Assembly (NCBI GenBank): GCA_964370625.1
Contig: CAYJKB010000015.1
Location: 1 to 42,903, forward strand
Source: CAYJKB01 sp964370625
Lineage (GTDB): Bacteria > Bacillota > Clostridia > Oscillospirales > Butyricicoccaceae
Reading direction: 5' to 3'
DNA length: 42,903 nucleotides
Under the pieces are notes generated by a model. It worked only from the letters and a program-made list of their open reading frames with translations, ran no database searches and was not told the origin of the DNA. Both the position numbers and the translations under genes were made by a program. Shown here piece after piece: positions 16,561 through 25,246 of the stretch. The first letter of the stretch is position 1. Each line of letters opens with the position of its first letter.

Positions 16561-16612
16561 AAAGAGGTGTGACAGCTTTCGTCACACCTCTTTGTTTATT
16601 TTTTATTTTACT
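16561..16612 (+). terminator. Terminator after the spoIIE unit
   Basis: A perfect 13-bp stem AAAGAGGTGTGAC / GTCACACCTCTTT (16561-16573 with 16581-16593) with a T-rich tail on the plus strand running into the convergent GGDEF-EAL stop codon. The stem core is shared with the hairpins at 124, 30880 and 34387. Confidence 0.88.
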
Positions 16613-18711
16613 TGTTCTAAATAAATTTCTTCGAATTTATCCATTGGCAAAGGTTTTGCAAAATAATATCCTTGCCCACTGCCACAACCGATTGCTTTTA
16701 ATGTATTATATTGCTCTAAAGTTTCTATTCCTTCTGCTAACGAATCAGGAAAATTCATACTTTGAATCAATGCTATTATATGCTTAATTAATATGCAATT
16801 TTTCTCATCTTCACAGATTTTATCAACCAAACTTTTATCTATTTTAATTTGTTCAAATTCTGTTTTTGTAAGCATAGATAAATTAGAATATTCTGCACCA
16901 AAATCATCAAGCGAAATTGTAAAACCTAATTCTATTAGCTGTATCATTTTTTGTGATAGAAGCCCTCCATCTATGTTGTCATTACTTTCCGTAACTTCAA
17001 TATCTATTAAATTATGTGGTATATCAAAATTATCACAAATTTTAGATATCTCATATGCCATATCATGTTCCATAAATGTAATTCTTGAAAAATTTACAGA
17101 AACTTTAAGTGACTGGCCTTTTTTAATCCAATCAGCAAGCATTTTACACACTTCTTCTAACACAAAAAAGTCAATATGTCTAATGATTTTATCTCGTTCA
17201 TATTGAGGTACAAATTTATCTGGCGGAATCATCTTTCCATCTGGTGTAAATTTTCTTATCAGTGCTTCAGCACCATTAAATTTCCCTGTTTTAAGATCTA
17301 CTTTTGCTTGAAGATATACTTTAAACGCACCTTTTTCAATTTCATTGATAAGTTCTTTAACTGTTGCGTTTCTATAATTTAATCTTTCGCCTAATGCTCT
17401 TTTATAATAATTTTGCTTTTCAGCATACATTAAATCATCAGAATATGCTATTGCCTCTTGTATATTAAGTTTTCCTGTTTTCCAAACACTACCAATGGAC
17501 ATACATCTTGAATCATCTTCTGCAATGTATTTATGAAGATTTTCTATCACTGTTTCAAAAGTATCTTGACTGCAATTTATGCAAAACGCAACAAACTCAT
17601 CTCCACCTACACGATATACTTGTTCTCCAAAAAATTTGGACATAGTTTTTGCACAATTTGTAATAATTATATCACCATATAAATGTCCATAAGTGTCATT
17701 TGCTTGCTTTAGTCCATTTATATCAGCATAAACTACACCTAAGCTGTTCGGTGGCAAAGCTTCATATTGCTTTAATGTTTCTAAATATTTGTTGCGATTA
17801 TAAACTCCTGTCAACCCATCTACATAACTTAATGTTTCAAGGTCTTTATATATCTTACGTTTGTTTAAATCATCAAGTACAAAAAGTGCAATAGATCGTA
17901 ATAAATCTAAATCTTCATGTGAACATTTAGGATTATCTACGCCTATAAATCCAAGTATTTCACCATCCATTAAAAGCGGTGCAGCAAGCAAGCTATTAAT
18001 TCCTTGTCGCTGTAAAATTTTATATGTTTGATCATCTTTATTATAATGTTCATCTAGTGTCGATATGAAAAATTCTCCCTTTTCCATAAATGCTTCAAAC
18101 CAATCTGTTACATTAGCTACTGGAATGTTTTGCAGATTAGTTATTTCAGCTGAAATTCCATCTACACAATGTTCATAGGTATTATTTATACTATCTGATT
18201 GCCAATCAAGTTCAAATATATATGCACGTTCAGCAGAATAATATTCACAAATTATTTCTAATAAGTTATTTATGGCATTATTAATTCCATAAGCTTGTGT
18301 TAACGTTTGTGCACAAGCTATTAGTGTTTTTTCCATTGTAAGTTCTGCTTCAAGTTTGTTATATTGTTCTTGTTTTTCCGTAATATCAAATGCAACTTCT
18401 ATTCTAATTCGTTTTCCATTAATTATACTCATTGAATCCAAAAGTGAAAATGAATTATTTAATAATTTGTTATGAATTTCCCATTTATGTGTAATGCCTT
18501 TTTCGATTATATGGTTTGTACAAAATTCACATGGAGCATCTTTTCCTTGTAATATTTTATAACATTTTTTTCCAAAGTATTCGTCACCAGTATTAAAGCT
18601 TTCTCTTGCGATTTTATTAAGATATACCAATTCATATGTATCCATATCGCTCATATAGCAGATAAATTCTAAATTTTCCATTGCCTGCGATGCATAATTT
18701 TCTACAAGCAT
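16603..18711 (-). CDS. PAS-GAF-GGDEF-EAL cyclic-di-GMP signalling protein
   Basis: 702 residues. The N-terminal PAS-like domain (about 10-112) has Cys50, Cys61 and Cys64 (C-x10-C-x2-C). A GAF domain follows at about 130-285. The GGDEF domain (295-445) has an intact GGDEF motif at 369-373. The EAL domain (455-700) has EAL at 482-484, Asn540, Glu572, Asp602-Asp603, Lys623, Glu660 and Gln680, so the phosphodiesterase metal and catalytic residues appear present. Loop 6 reads DDFGAEYSNL instead of the usual DDFGTGYSSL. It may make or degrade c-di-GMP in response to a redox, metal or small-ligand signal. GGGAGG precedes the ATG. Single-gene unit, no membrane helix. Confidence 0.93.
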   Translation of the reverse strand: MLVENYASQAMENLEFICYMSDMDTYELVYLNKIARESFNTGDEYFGKKCYKILQGKDAPCEFCTNHIIEKGITHKWEIHNKLLNNSFSLLDSMSIINGKRIRIEVAFDITEKQEQYNKLEAELTMEKTLIACAQTLTQAYGINNAINNLLEIICEYYSAERAYIFELDWQSDSINNTYEHCVDGISAEITNLQNIPVANVTDWFEAFMEKGEFFISTLDEHYNKDDQTYKILQRQGINSLLAAPLLMDGEILGFIGVDNPKCSHEDLDLLRSIALFVLDDLNKRKIYKDLETLSYVDGLTGVYNRNKYLETLKQYEALPPNSLGVVYADINGLKQANDTYGHLYGDIIITNCAKTMSKFFGEQVYRVGGDEFVAFCINCSQDTFETVIENLHKYIAEDDSRCMSIGSVWKTGKLNIQEAIAYSDDLMYAEKQNYYKRALGERLNYRNATVKELINEIEKGAFKVYLQAKVDLKTGKFNGAEALIRKFTPDGKMIPPDKFVPQYERDKIIRHIDFFVLEEVCKMLADWIKKGQSLKVSVNFSRITFMEHDMAYEISKICDNFDIPHNLIDIEVTESNDNIDGGLLSQKMIQLIELGFTISLDDFGAEYSNLSMLTKTEFEQIKIDKSLVDKICEDEKNCILIKHIIALIQSMNFPDSLAEGIETLEQYNTLKAIGCGSGQGYYFAKPLPMDKFEEIYLEQVK

Positions 18712-18853
18712 AAATACGCCTCCCTATTTACCATCTATATAAATAGATTTTTATTATAGTTTGCTAATTTTCGCTAAGTCATGCTATATTTTCTTATTCA
18801 TAATATTACCCATATACTAACATAAATAATATGTAAATACAACTAATCTGCAA

Positions 18854-19582
18854 TTAATTTTTATCTTTTACATAATTTGATAAATAATTAATAATAAATT
18901 CTGAAAAATTCCCTTGCTTGCATACTATACTATTTTCTATGCTATTTTCTTCTAATGTAAGTGCTATATCAGCTTTTGCAAGCATTGGTACATCCATTAA
19001 ACTATCACCAGCTGCAATTATAACTGCTTGTGGATACCTTTTTCGAAGTTCATCAATTACGATACCTTTATTTAATGTTTTTGGAAATACATAAAATTTT
19101 TCTGCACTTACTTCAATTTCTACTAAGTCAGTATCCGTATATGCTCGTAATTTATCACTCATTTGTATATCTGATGTTTTTGTATAATAAAAAAGTTCAT
19201 CTACATTTCGTATAGCTAGTCCTTCATTTTCTAAATATTTTACGCAGTTTTCCATTTGAATAATTGCCTGTGTGCTATTTTGCTTGTAATTTTTGCTATA
19301 TTCACTATCTAAATTTCCATTTACAAATAAATTTCCCCCATTACTGCAAAATGCTAGAGAAGGCACATTATCATATAACTGAATTCTATCATATTGTGCA
19401 ATACTGCGGGTTGTAACTGGTACAAATATCAGCTTATCTTGAAGTTTTTCAAGTTTTTCATGCACTGATATAATCATATGCGACGGTGGGTCATAATTTT
19501 CTATTGGTTTAGTGTCTATACGGTCTAACCTGTGTTTTCCGAAAATTAATGTATTATCAAGGTCAGAGGCAAATATTATCAT
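18854..19582 (-). CDS. HAD-superfamily phosphatase of the Ter biosynthetic module
   Basis: 242 residues, Cof-type or sucrose-phosphate-phosphatase-like HAD fold. Motif I is FASDLDNTLIF (Asp7, Asp9), motif II VTTRS near 57, motif III the Lys in LNKGIV near 173, and motif IV AAGDSLMDVPMLAKAD near 196. It is the last gene of a three-gene minus-strand set with the StiP/PELOTA and PRTase/TRSP proteins, 31 nt after the former, with AAGGAG before the ATG. This trio is a known component of tellurium-resistance (Ter) type stress loci, proposed to make or modify a nucleotide-derived metabolite. The product is not known. Confidence 0.85.
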   Translation of the reverse strand: MIIFASDLDNTLIFGKHRLDRIDTKPIENYDPPSHMIISVHEKLEKLQDKLIFVPVTTRSIAQYDRIQLYDNVPSLAFCSNGGNLFVNGNLDSEYSKNYKQNSTQAIIQMENCVKYLENEGLAIRNVDELFYYTKTSDIQMSDKLRAYTDTDLVEIEVSAEKFYVFPKTLNKGIVIDELRKRYPQAVIIAAGDSLMDVPMLAKADIALTLEENSIENSIVCKQGNFSEFIINYLSNYVKDKN

Positions 19583-19613
19583 GAATTTTACTCCTTAAAT
19601 TATGCGTTAAATA

Positions 19614-20648
19614 TTATATGTCTTTTAAATTTTTAATTATACCCACAGCTCGATAATTTTCTAATGGGTATTTAATCACTTTTACATTCTTTTCAGCACA
19701 CAAAGCCAATATATGTTTTAAATGCTCGCTTTCTTCTTGAATTAATACTATATCAGGTGTTCGACGCATAAGAACTCGTGTAGTTTCGCCAATAGTCGGT
19801 TTAATTAAATTAATATCTAATATATCAAATTCTTTTGCTATTTTTAGCACTTCATCATATCCTGTTGAAGCTTTTGGTGCTTCAGCAATTGTAATTTCAT
19901 CTTTTGTAAAATATTTTTCAACATTTTCTATGAAATCATAAGATAAGTCATTCATATCAGCATAAAAAACTGAACCATGAAACATGTCATCTGTAATAAG
20001 TTCATTAAGCACAGTGCGACTAAAGCAACCTGACACAGGTGCATTAAGTATTGAACTTGGGATTAAAAAATCATCACGAGTTCCATAAAGACTTGTAATG
20101 CTTGCAGGGTCAGATAATACAGCAAGCTCTGTGCTTACACCTTCATATCCTATTTTATCAAGTTCTTTTGATATTGCACCTTTACCAATCCATCCATCAA
20201 CAAAAACAATGCTTTTTGCATCATGTCTATCAAGGATATATTTCATGGCATTGTGGTCAATACCTCTATCACGAATTATTGATATTGTATAATGCATAGA
20301 TTGAATTTCATATTTATACTGCAAAAATCTTTTAAGTAATATACCAATCGGTGTCCCTGCACGAGCTAATGATACTATTGTTATATTATCTCCATGTTTA
20401 TCTACAATTTTTTTTGCTAAAACAGCCAATGCACGTGCACAAAATTTTGCATTTTGTATTAATGATGATTTATATAACGATAAGTATTCTTCCGTTGGTG
20501 CATATTCTGTTGGCAAAAGTTCGCTATAATGTTTTCCGTTTTGAATAAGTATTTCACGTTCTTTTGATGAAAGTGGCGAAATTTTACCAGTTATATCGCT
20601 TAAAAGCACAGTTACATCTTGATTTTTATATGTTGTTTTCATCATCAT
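19614..20648 (-). CDS. StiP-family protein with C-terminal PELOTA RNA-binding domain
   Basis: About 344 residues (two or three Met codons may compete as start). The N-terminal StiP domain (Pfam StiP, formerly described as a PRTase-like domain) covers roughly 15-250. It includes IVSLARAGTPIGILLKR, SIIRDRGID, FVDGWIGKGAI near 148-159 and NAPVSGCFSRTVLNEL with Cys208. The C-terminus (about 278-344) is a PELOTA-type domain: LIKPTIGETTRVLMRR then VKVIKYPLENYRAVGIIK. The start overlaps the upstream PRTase/TRSP gene by 23 nt, so translation is coupled. Both peptidase and phosphoribosyl-transfer roles have been proposed for the family; the sequence alone does not decide. Confidence 0.87.
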   Translation of the reverse strand: MMMKTTYKNQDVTVLLSDITGKISPLSSKEREILIQNGKHYSELLPTEYAPTEEYLSLYKSSLIQNAKFCARALAVLAKKIVDKHGDNITIVSLARAGTPIGILLKRFLQYKYEIQSMHYTISIIRDRGIDHNAMKYILDRHDAKSIVFVDGWIGKGAISKELDKIGYEGVSTELAVLSDPASITSLYGTRDDFLIPSSILNAPVSGCFSRTVLNELITDDMFHGSVFYADMNDLSYDFIENVEKYFTKDEITIAEAPKASTGYDEVLKIAKEFDILDINLIKPTIGETTRVLMRRTPDIVLIQEESEHLKHILALCAEKNVKVIKYPLENYRAVGIIKNLKDI

Positions 20649-21747
20649 TACTCCATTTAACTATGTTTATATCTTGATTTCCATACATTCTAAGAAAAGA
20701 TGTAAGTTTTAATGCTGTTTGCTTATTTATACTTTTGGCATCAGTAATTACAATAATTTTGTCATATTTTGACATGTTATATAAATGCACTATTCTATCT
20801 TCATTATAAAAACTCGGAAGTTTTACACGAGAATTAAGCACATAGTTTTTTTGTTTAATAGGCACTATAGGACTTCTGCTTGTTGCAAAACTCACTGCAT
20901 TAACACCTAGCGTATCTTGCAAATATTTGGCTGTTTTAATAGCTGGATACATACATTCTTCTGTACCTAGAATTAATATATTCTTATCTTTTTCATTAAA
21001 CTCAAATGAATTTAGAATAAATTTCGATAAGTTTTCCACAGCCTGTGCATAAGTTTGTGTAAACACACCTTTTCTTGTGTCTAAATACCCTGAATTGAAG
21101 TTTATTAACTTATAATCAATATTTTCATCAATTAAAATTTCAGAATCAGCAACTATATCACCATCAAAAACAGTATTAGACCAATCTCTAAATTCTTCAA
21201 ACAAATACTGATAAGTTATTCCACGTTTTTTAAACACATCAGTATTTTTCATGCAATTAATAATAGTTGCAACAATAACTTCGGCATTATCATTAATTAT
21301 ATTATGATTTCGCATTTGGTCAATAAAATTACATACTGTTTTCCCTGTTGTAAATTCATCATCAATAAAAATAAATCGTTCTGCCGTAGCTAGCACATCG
21401 CTGTGCAATAGACATAGCTTATGTTCTGTTGCATGACTATGTTCTTCAGAAAAATTAAGTTTTGGCAAATCAGCTAAATCTTCTCTTGTCGAATGAATAT
21501 AAAAAGGCTTTGATGGCAAATTTTCAGCAATTATCGCACCTAGTGCTGTCGCAGTTTCTGCAAAACCAATAACTACAGTTTGCATATCGTCCTGTGGCAA
21601 TTTATCACATAGCCTAGTGAATAAATTTATCGCATCATCTGGCTTTGTGGCAATATATTTAGCTTGATATTTATTTAAAAATAAATAACTGCGTTTGCTG
21701 TTGTTTTCTCTTTTTGATACGCAAATAATTTGCTCAAAATTTGTCAT
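20626..21747 (-). CDS. Phosphoribosyltransferase-TRSP domain protein of Ter module
   Basis: About 373 residues from the ATG at 21745-21747, 12 nt after AAGGTGG. The frame stays open 46 codons further to 21885, but that Asn/Lys-rich stretch is translated repeat DNA and is rejected. The PRTase_2 domain (about 20-220) shows VVIGFAETATALGAIIAENL, YIHSTRE and the PRPP-loop segment FIDDEFTTGKTVCNFI. The TRSP domain follows with NILILGTEECMYPAIKTA and ATSRSPIVPI. First gene of the PRTase-StiP-HAD set. It is separated from the rest of the Ter cassette by the repeat element, and no clear promoter was found, so expression may start within the repeat. Confidence 0.85.
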   Translation of the reverse strand: MTNFEQIICVSKRENNSKRSYLFLNKYQAKYIATKPDDAINLFTRLCDKLPQDDMQTVVIGFAETATALGAIIAENLPSKPFYIHSTREDLADLPKLNFSEEHSHATEHKLCLLHSDVLATAERFIFIDDEFTTGKTVCNFIDQMRNHNIINDNAEVIVATIINCMKNTDVFKKRGITYQYLFEEFRDWSNTVFDGDIVADSEILIDENIDYKLINFNSGYLDTRKGVFTQTYAQAVENLSKFILNSFEFNEKDKNILILGTEECMYPAIKTAKYLQDTLGVNAVSFATSRSPIVPIKQKNYVLNSRVKLPSFYNEDRIVHLYNMSKYDKIIVITDAKSINKQTALKLTSFLRMYGNQDINIVKWSNDDENNI

Positions 21748-21764
21748 AAAATGATTATTCCACC

Positions 21765-21905
21765 TTTTTATAAATTGCTGATTCGCAGCAGGGAGGTTCT
21801 TTTTATTGAAATTGCCGTTCGACGGCTGGATTTTTGTAATAATTTGATTATAGTTTCTTTTTTTATTACTTTTAGTCTTATGCAAGACGGCAATTAGCCT
21901 TTTCC
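21765..21905. repeat. Hairpin-rich dispersed repeat tract
   Basis: It contains GCCGT/ACGGC and TGCTG/CAGCA mini-hairpins and is open in more than one frame. Its minus-strand translation (LPSCIRLKVIKK, then KSSRRTAISIKRTSLLRIS) resembles spurious peptides I recall from many clostridial genomes. This suggests a widespread noncoding repeat, but the recollection cannot be checked here. It supplies the doubtful N-terminal extension of the PRTase/TRSP frame. Confidence 0.5.
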
Positions 21906-21917
21906 AAAAATACTAAC

Positions 21918-22359
21918 TTCTTTTTCATTACTTGCGTAACGGCAAGTAATCAAGCGTTTTTATTTTTTGGACTTGTCAAAAAATAAAGGTAAAATCGCTT
22001 TGCTCAGTGCCATCATATCATTAAAATTCAGCTAAAACGTACTCCTCCAGTTGTAAGCGTTGCGTTACTAGCGTACTCCGTACTGTATTGTGCTTGTTTG
22101 TAGATTGTGCCTAGCAATAAAAAAGATTTCCGTATCCTAGCCTTTACATCAATCTCGTAAATTTACAGCATAGCATTTCCCTTTTGCTAAAATATAGCAC
22201 AGAGTGCGTTACGTACATGTCTGCACACAGGACAATTGCCGAGAGAATAAGTAATCCAGATGTGCCAAACATTTTAGCAAAAGCGATTTTACTCCACTTT
22301 TGACAAGCCAAAAGTGGGAACGCTTGATTACTTGGGGTTAACCAAGTAATGAAAAAGAA
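21918..22359. mobile_element. MITE-like element with long structured terminal inverted repeats
   Basis: The left end (21918-22004) and right end (22276-22359) are inverted copies. The outer 41 bp are identical except for an 8-nt loop, and the inner GTAAAATCGC segment also matches. Each end folds into two hairpins. Hairpin A has ATTACTTG/CAAGTAAT (21927-21950; 22327-22350). Hairpin B is at 21959-21987 and 22294-22317; its stem sequence differs between the ends yet stays complementary. The 270-bp middle has no convincing gene; a 72-codon frame at 22144-22362 is probably spurious. There is no transposase and no clear target duplication. It interrupts the Ter cassette. Confidence 0.7.
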
Positions 22360-22384
22360 CATAAATTTAATTTAAATGATAATC

Positions 22385-22397
22385 TGCCAACTTGGCA
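22385..22397. repeat. Short palindrome TGCCAACTTGGCA
   Basis: A 13-bp palindrome between the inverted-repeat element and the ATPase terminator. It could be an operator or only the remains of a hairpin. Apart from this palindrome, nothing else was seen between 22360 and the terminator that begins at 22438. Confidence 0.35.
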
Positions 22398-22437
22398 AAT
22401 ACTAATATAATTAAAAAATAAATGAATAAAATAAATA

Positions 22438-22460
22438 GGAACAGGGGCAAGCCCTGTCCC
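22438..22460 (-). terminator. Terminator of the Ca2+ ATPase gene
   Basis: GGAACAGGG / CCCTGTCCC hairpin with one mismatch, followed on the minus strand by a T-rich stretch. It lies just past the ATPase stop and belongs to the GGGACAGG stem family also seen at 42797. Confidence 0.65.
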
Positions 22461-22481
22461 TAAATTTTTGTTGTCTAAATA

Positions 22482-25121
22482 TTAATATTTCCCTAAAACA
22501 GCTTTAGTTAGAACTTTTCTTATCATATCCACAGGTATCATAGTAAATGCCATAATTGTAATTACTACCCACCCTGTAATACCAAATGGTACAGTTGAGA
22601 AGAATTCGCCACCAACGAAAGTTAATACAATTTGAATAAATGCGATAATACCCATGATTTTGATAAATTGTGGGTTTTCACCGATACGTTCAAAAATTGC
22701 AAGTCCATCGTTACGCACATTAAATCCATTAAATACAGCACAGAAAATAAACATACAGAAATATGCAGACATAAATTGTGCATCACCAAGATCTCCAGCT
22801 GGGAAGAAATCTCTAAAGAATGGGTTTAATAGGTATACAAGGCTTAAAATAATTACCCAAGTACCCATAATTAATAATTGTACAAATAATTTTCTTGAAA
22901 TCATAGGTTCATCACGACGACGAGGTTTTTCAAGTAAATATTCTTGTAATGCAGGTTCATTACCAAGTGCAAGACTTCCCAATGCATCCATTACAAGGTT
23001 AATCCATAATAAGTGAGTTACTTTAAGTGGTGTTTCAATTCCTAAGAATGGAGCTAAAGCCGAAATACCAACAGCAGATACATTGATTACAAGTTGGAAT
23101 TTACAGAATTTAATAATGTTATGGTAAATTGTACGTCCGTATAAAATCGCATCTTTAATAGAACGGAAGTTATCATCAAGAATAACAATATCTCCAGCCT
23201 CTTTAGCAACGTCAGTACCACTACCCATAGCAAAACCAACATCAGCACGTTTTAATGCTGGTGCATCGTTTACGCCGTCACCTGTCATGCCACACACAAG
23301 GTTTAATTCTTGTGATAGACGCACCATACGTGATTTATCCGTTGGAAGTGCACGTGCGATAACACGAATTTGTGGCAAAATAGCTTTGATTTCATCATCA
23401 GTCATTTTGTTAAGTTCATCAGATGTTAAACCGATTTCTTTATCATTAGTTAAAAGTCCAGCTTCTTTTGCAATAGCAATAGCTGTTTCTTTTCTGTCCC
23501 CAGTAATCATAACTACTTGAATACCAGCTTTTTTAACTATTTCAATAGCTTCTTTAGCTTCAGGACGAACATCATCACGAATGCCAACAAAACCGATAAT
23601 AGTTAAGTTTTCTTGTACTTTATCTTCTACAAGTTCCATTTCGCTATAAGCAAATGCAAGTACACGCATTGCACGAACTGCAAGTGCATCAATTTTTTCA
23701 TTAATCGCTTTAAGGTCAATTGGTTTTACGCTTCCATCTTCTGCAATATATGAAGTTGCATGAGATGTTAGACGTTCTGGTGCACCTTTATAATAAGTTT
23801 TTCCAGCAACTCTACTTTGAGAGAATTTATTTGTTGAGTTAAAACCTTGGAAATGCTCAATTTTAAGTGTAGCATCATCTGCGATTTTTTCAAAAACTTC
23901 TTCTGTCATAAAGTTTAGAAGTGCTTTATCTGTAGCATTACCACCGATTACACGATGACTTTCATCAAACATTGCTGATGTATTTTTACCGATAGCAAGG
24001 TTTAGATGTTTTGAAATTTCTGCTGAATTTTGGGCAACAAGTGTATTTCCTGCACCATCAAAAAACTCAACAACTTCAAGTTGACCTTTTGTAATTGTAC
24101 CAGTTTTATCACTATAAAGGATATTTAGTGACCCAGCAGTTTCAATACCGATAGGTTTTCTTACAAGTACATTAAGGTTAAGCATTTTAGATGTATTTTG
24201 CATTAATACAAGTGAAATCATAAGAGGAAGACCCTCTGGAACTGCACAAACTACGATAACGATAGCAAGCGTTGCAGCATTAAGCACATCACTAATGATA
24301 GATGCAACACCAGTTGCCATATAAGCATCAATCCCACCGGCAGTTGTCACATAACTTACCATAAGTGCAAGTGCGATTACAACAGAACCGATATAGCCAA
24401 AAGTTGAAATTTGATGAGCAAGCTTTGTAAGTTTAACTTTAAGAGGTGACATAACCTCATCATCTTGCATATCTTCAGCCATTTTACCCATCATGGTATT
24501 CATGCCGACTTGTTTAATTTCCATTAAACCTTCGCCGTTATAAGTTACAGCACCACGGAAAAGTGAGTGTTTATCGACGAAGACATCACCGGTAATCGGT
24601 TTTTCTTCATAAACAAAATCAGCAGGAACTGCGAATTTTTTACATTCTTCAGCTTCCCCATTAAGTGCAGAGTTATCCACTCTAAGGTCACCAGATACTA
24701 AAATACCATCAGCTGGGATTTTGTCCCCAGATTGAAGAATAACAATATCACCTACAACAAGTTCATCAACTTCAATAACACATATTTTACCATGACGATG
24801 AACTTTTACAGTTTCTTTTTTTGTATTATCTTTTAATTTGCGATATTCTCTATCACTTGCCATTTCTGTACGTGCAGAAATAATTGTAACCAAAAGCACA
24901 GCGATAAGTGTGCCTAGTGGCTCGTAAATTTCGCCATGGTCCATAAGCCACATAACTGTCATAACTGCTACAATTAAAAGCAGCAGCTTAATCATTGGGT
25001 CTTCAAATCCTGCTTTAAATTTGTCCCAAAACGTTTCTGGCTCTGCCTCGATAATTATGTTCGAACCATACTTACTTCGGCTTTCTTCAATTTGCTGTTC
25101 CGTAAGTCCTAAAAACTCCAT
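22482..25121 (-). CDS. PMCA-type Ca2+-transporting P-type ATPase
   Basis: 879 residues from the ATG at 25119-25121, with GAGAGGATG upstream; a start 12 codons earlier lacks a site. The cation-ATPase N-terminus, A-domain with LNGEAEE in the TGES position, AVPEGLPLMISL in M4, phosphorylation site SDKTGT with Asp338, the nucleotide domain, MTGDGVNDAPALKRADVG and WINLVMDALGSLAL in M6 are all present. About ten membrane helices. The PEGLP and NLVMD pattern is that of PMCA-type Ca2+ pumps that export Ca2+ from the cytosol. It sits inside the Ter cassette between telA and the PRTase module, in a position where TerC-type transporters are often found. TerD proteins bind Ca2+, so a link is plausible. 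Complete. Confidence 0.92.
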   Translation of the reverse strand: MEFLGLTEQQIEESRSKYGSNIIIEAEPETFWDKFKAGFEDPMIKLLLLIVAVMTVMWLMDHGEIYEPLGTLIAVLLVTIISARTEMASDREYRKLKDNTKKETVKVHRHGKICVIEVDELVVGDIVILQSGDKIPADGILVSGDLRVDNSALNGEAEECKKFAVPADFVYEEKPITGDVFVDKHSLFRGAVTYNGEGLMEIKQVGMNTMMGKMAEDMQDDEVMSPLKVKLTKLAHQISTFGYIGSVVIALALMVSYVTTAGGIDAYMATGVASIISDVLNAATLAIVIVVCAVPEGLPLMISLVLMQNTSKMLNLNVLVRKPIGIETAGSLNILYSDKTGTITKGQLEVVEFFDGAGNTLVAQNSAEISKHLNLAIGKNTSAMFDESHRVIGGNATDKALLNFMTEEVFEKIADDATLKIEHFQGFNSTNKFSQSRVAGKTYYKGAPERLTSHATSYIAEDGSVKPIDLKAINEKIDALAVRAMRVLAFAYSEMELVEDKVQENLTIIGFVGIRDDVRPEAKEAIEIVKKAGIQVVMITGDRKETAIAIAKEAGLLTNDKEIGLTSDELNKMTDDEIKAILPQIRVIARALPTDKSRMVRLSQELNLVCGMTGDGVNDAPALKRADVGFAMGSGTDVAKEAGDIVILDDNFRSIKDAILYGRTIYHNIIKFCKFQLVINVSAVGISALAPFLGIETPLKVTHLLWINLVMDALGSLALGNEPALQEYLLEKPRRRDEPMISRKLFVQLLIMGTWVIILSLVYLLNPFFRDFFPAGDLGDAQFMSAYFCMFIFCAVFNGFNVRNDGLAIFERIGENPQFIKIMGIIAFIQIVLTFVGGEFFSTVPFGITGWVVITIMAFTMIPVDMIRKVLTKAVLGKY

Positions 25122-25182
25122 TGAAATTTCATCCTCTCTTATAATAGCTTTTAGCATATTATTTAAAAATTTATTTTTTACG

Positions 25183-25214
25183 TTCTAAAACCTTGCAAAA
25201 GCAAGGTTTTAGAA
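25183..25214. terminator. Hairpin between telA and Ca2+ ATPase
   Basis: A perfect 14-bp stem TTCTAAAACCTTGC (25183-25196) with 25201-25214 and an AAAA loop. There is no clear T-run on either side, so it may be a weak terminator, an attenuator or an RNA-stability hairpin in the telA-ATPase junction. Confidence 0.5.
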
Positions 25215-25246
25215 TAAATTATAGGTAACTTATATAGATTTAATAC

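Noticed and set aside
22144..22362. 72-codon frame on the minus strand with hydrophobic middle
   Set aside because: It lies across the right inverted repeat of the MITE-like element, has no ribosome site, and its residues come from hairpin DNA. It resembles translated repeat peptides I recall from other clostridial genomes.
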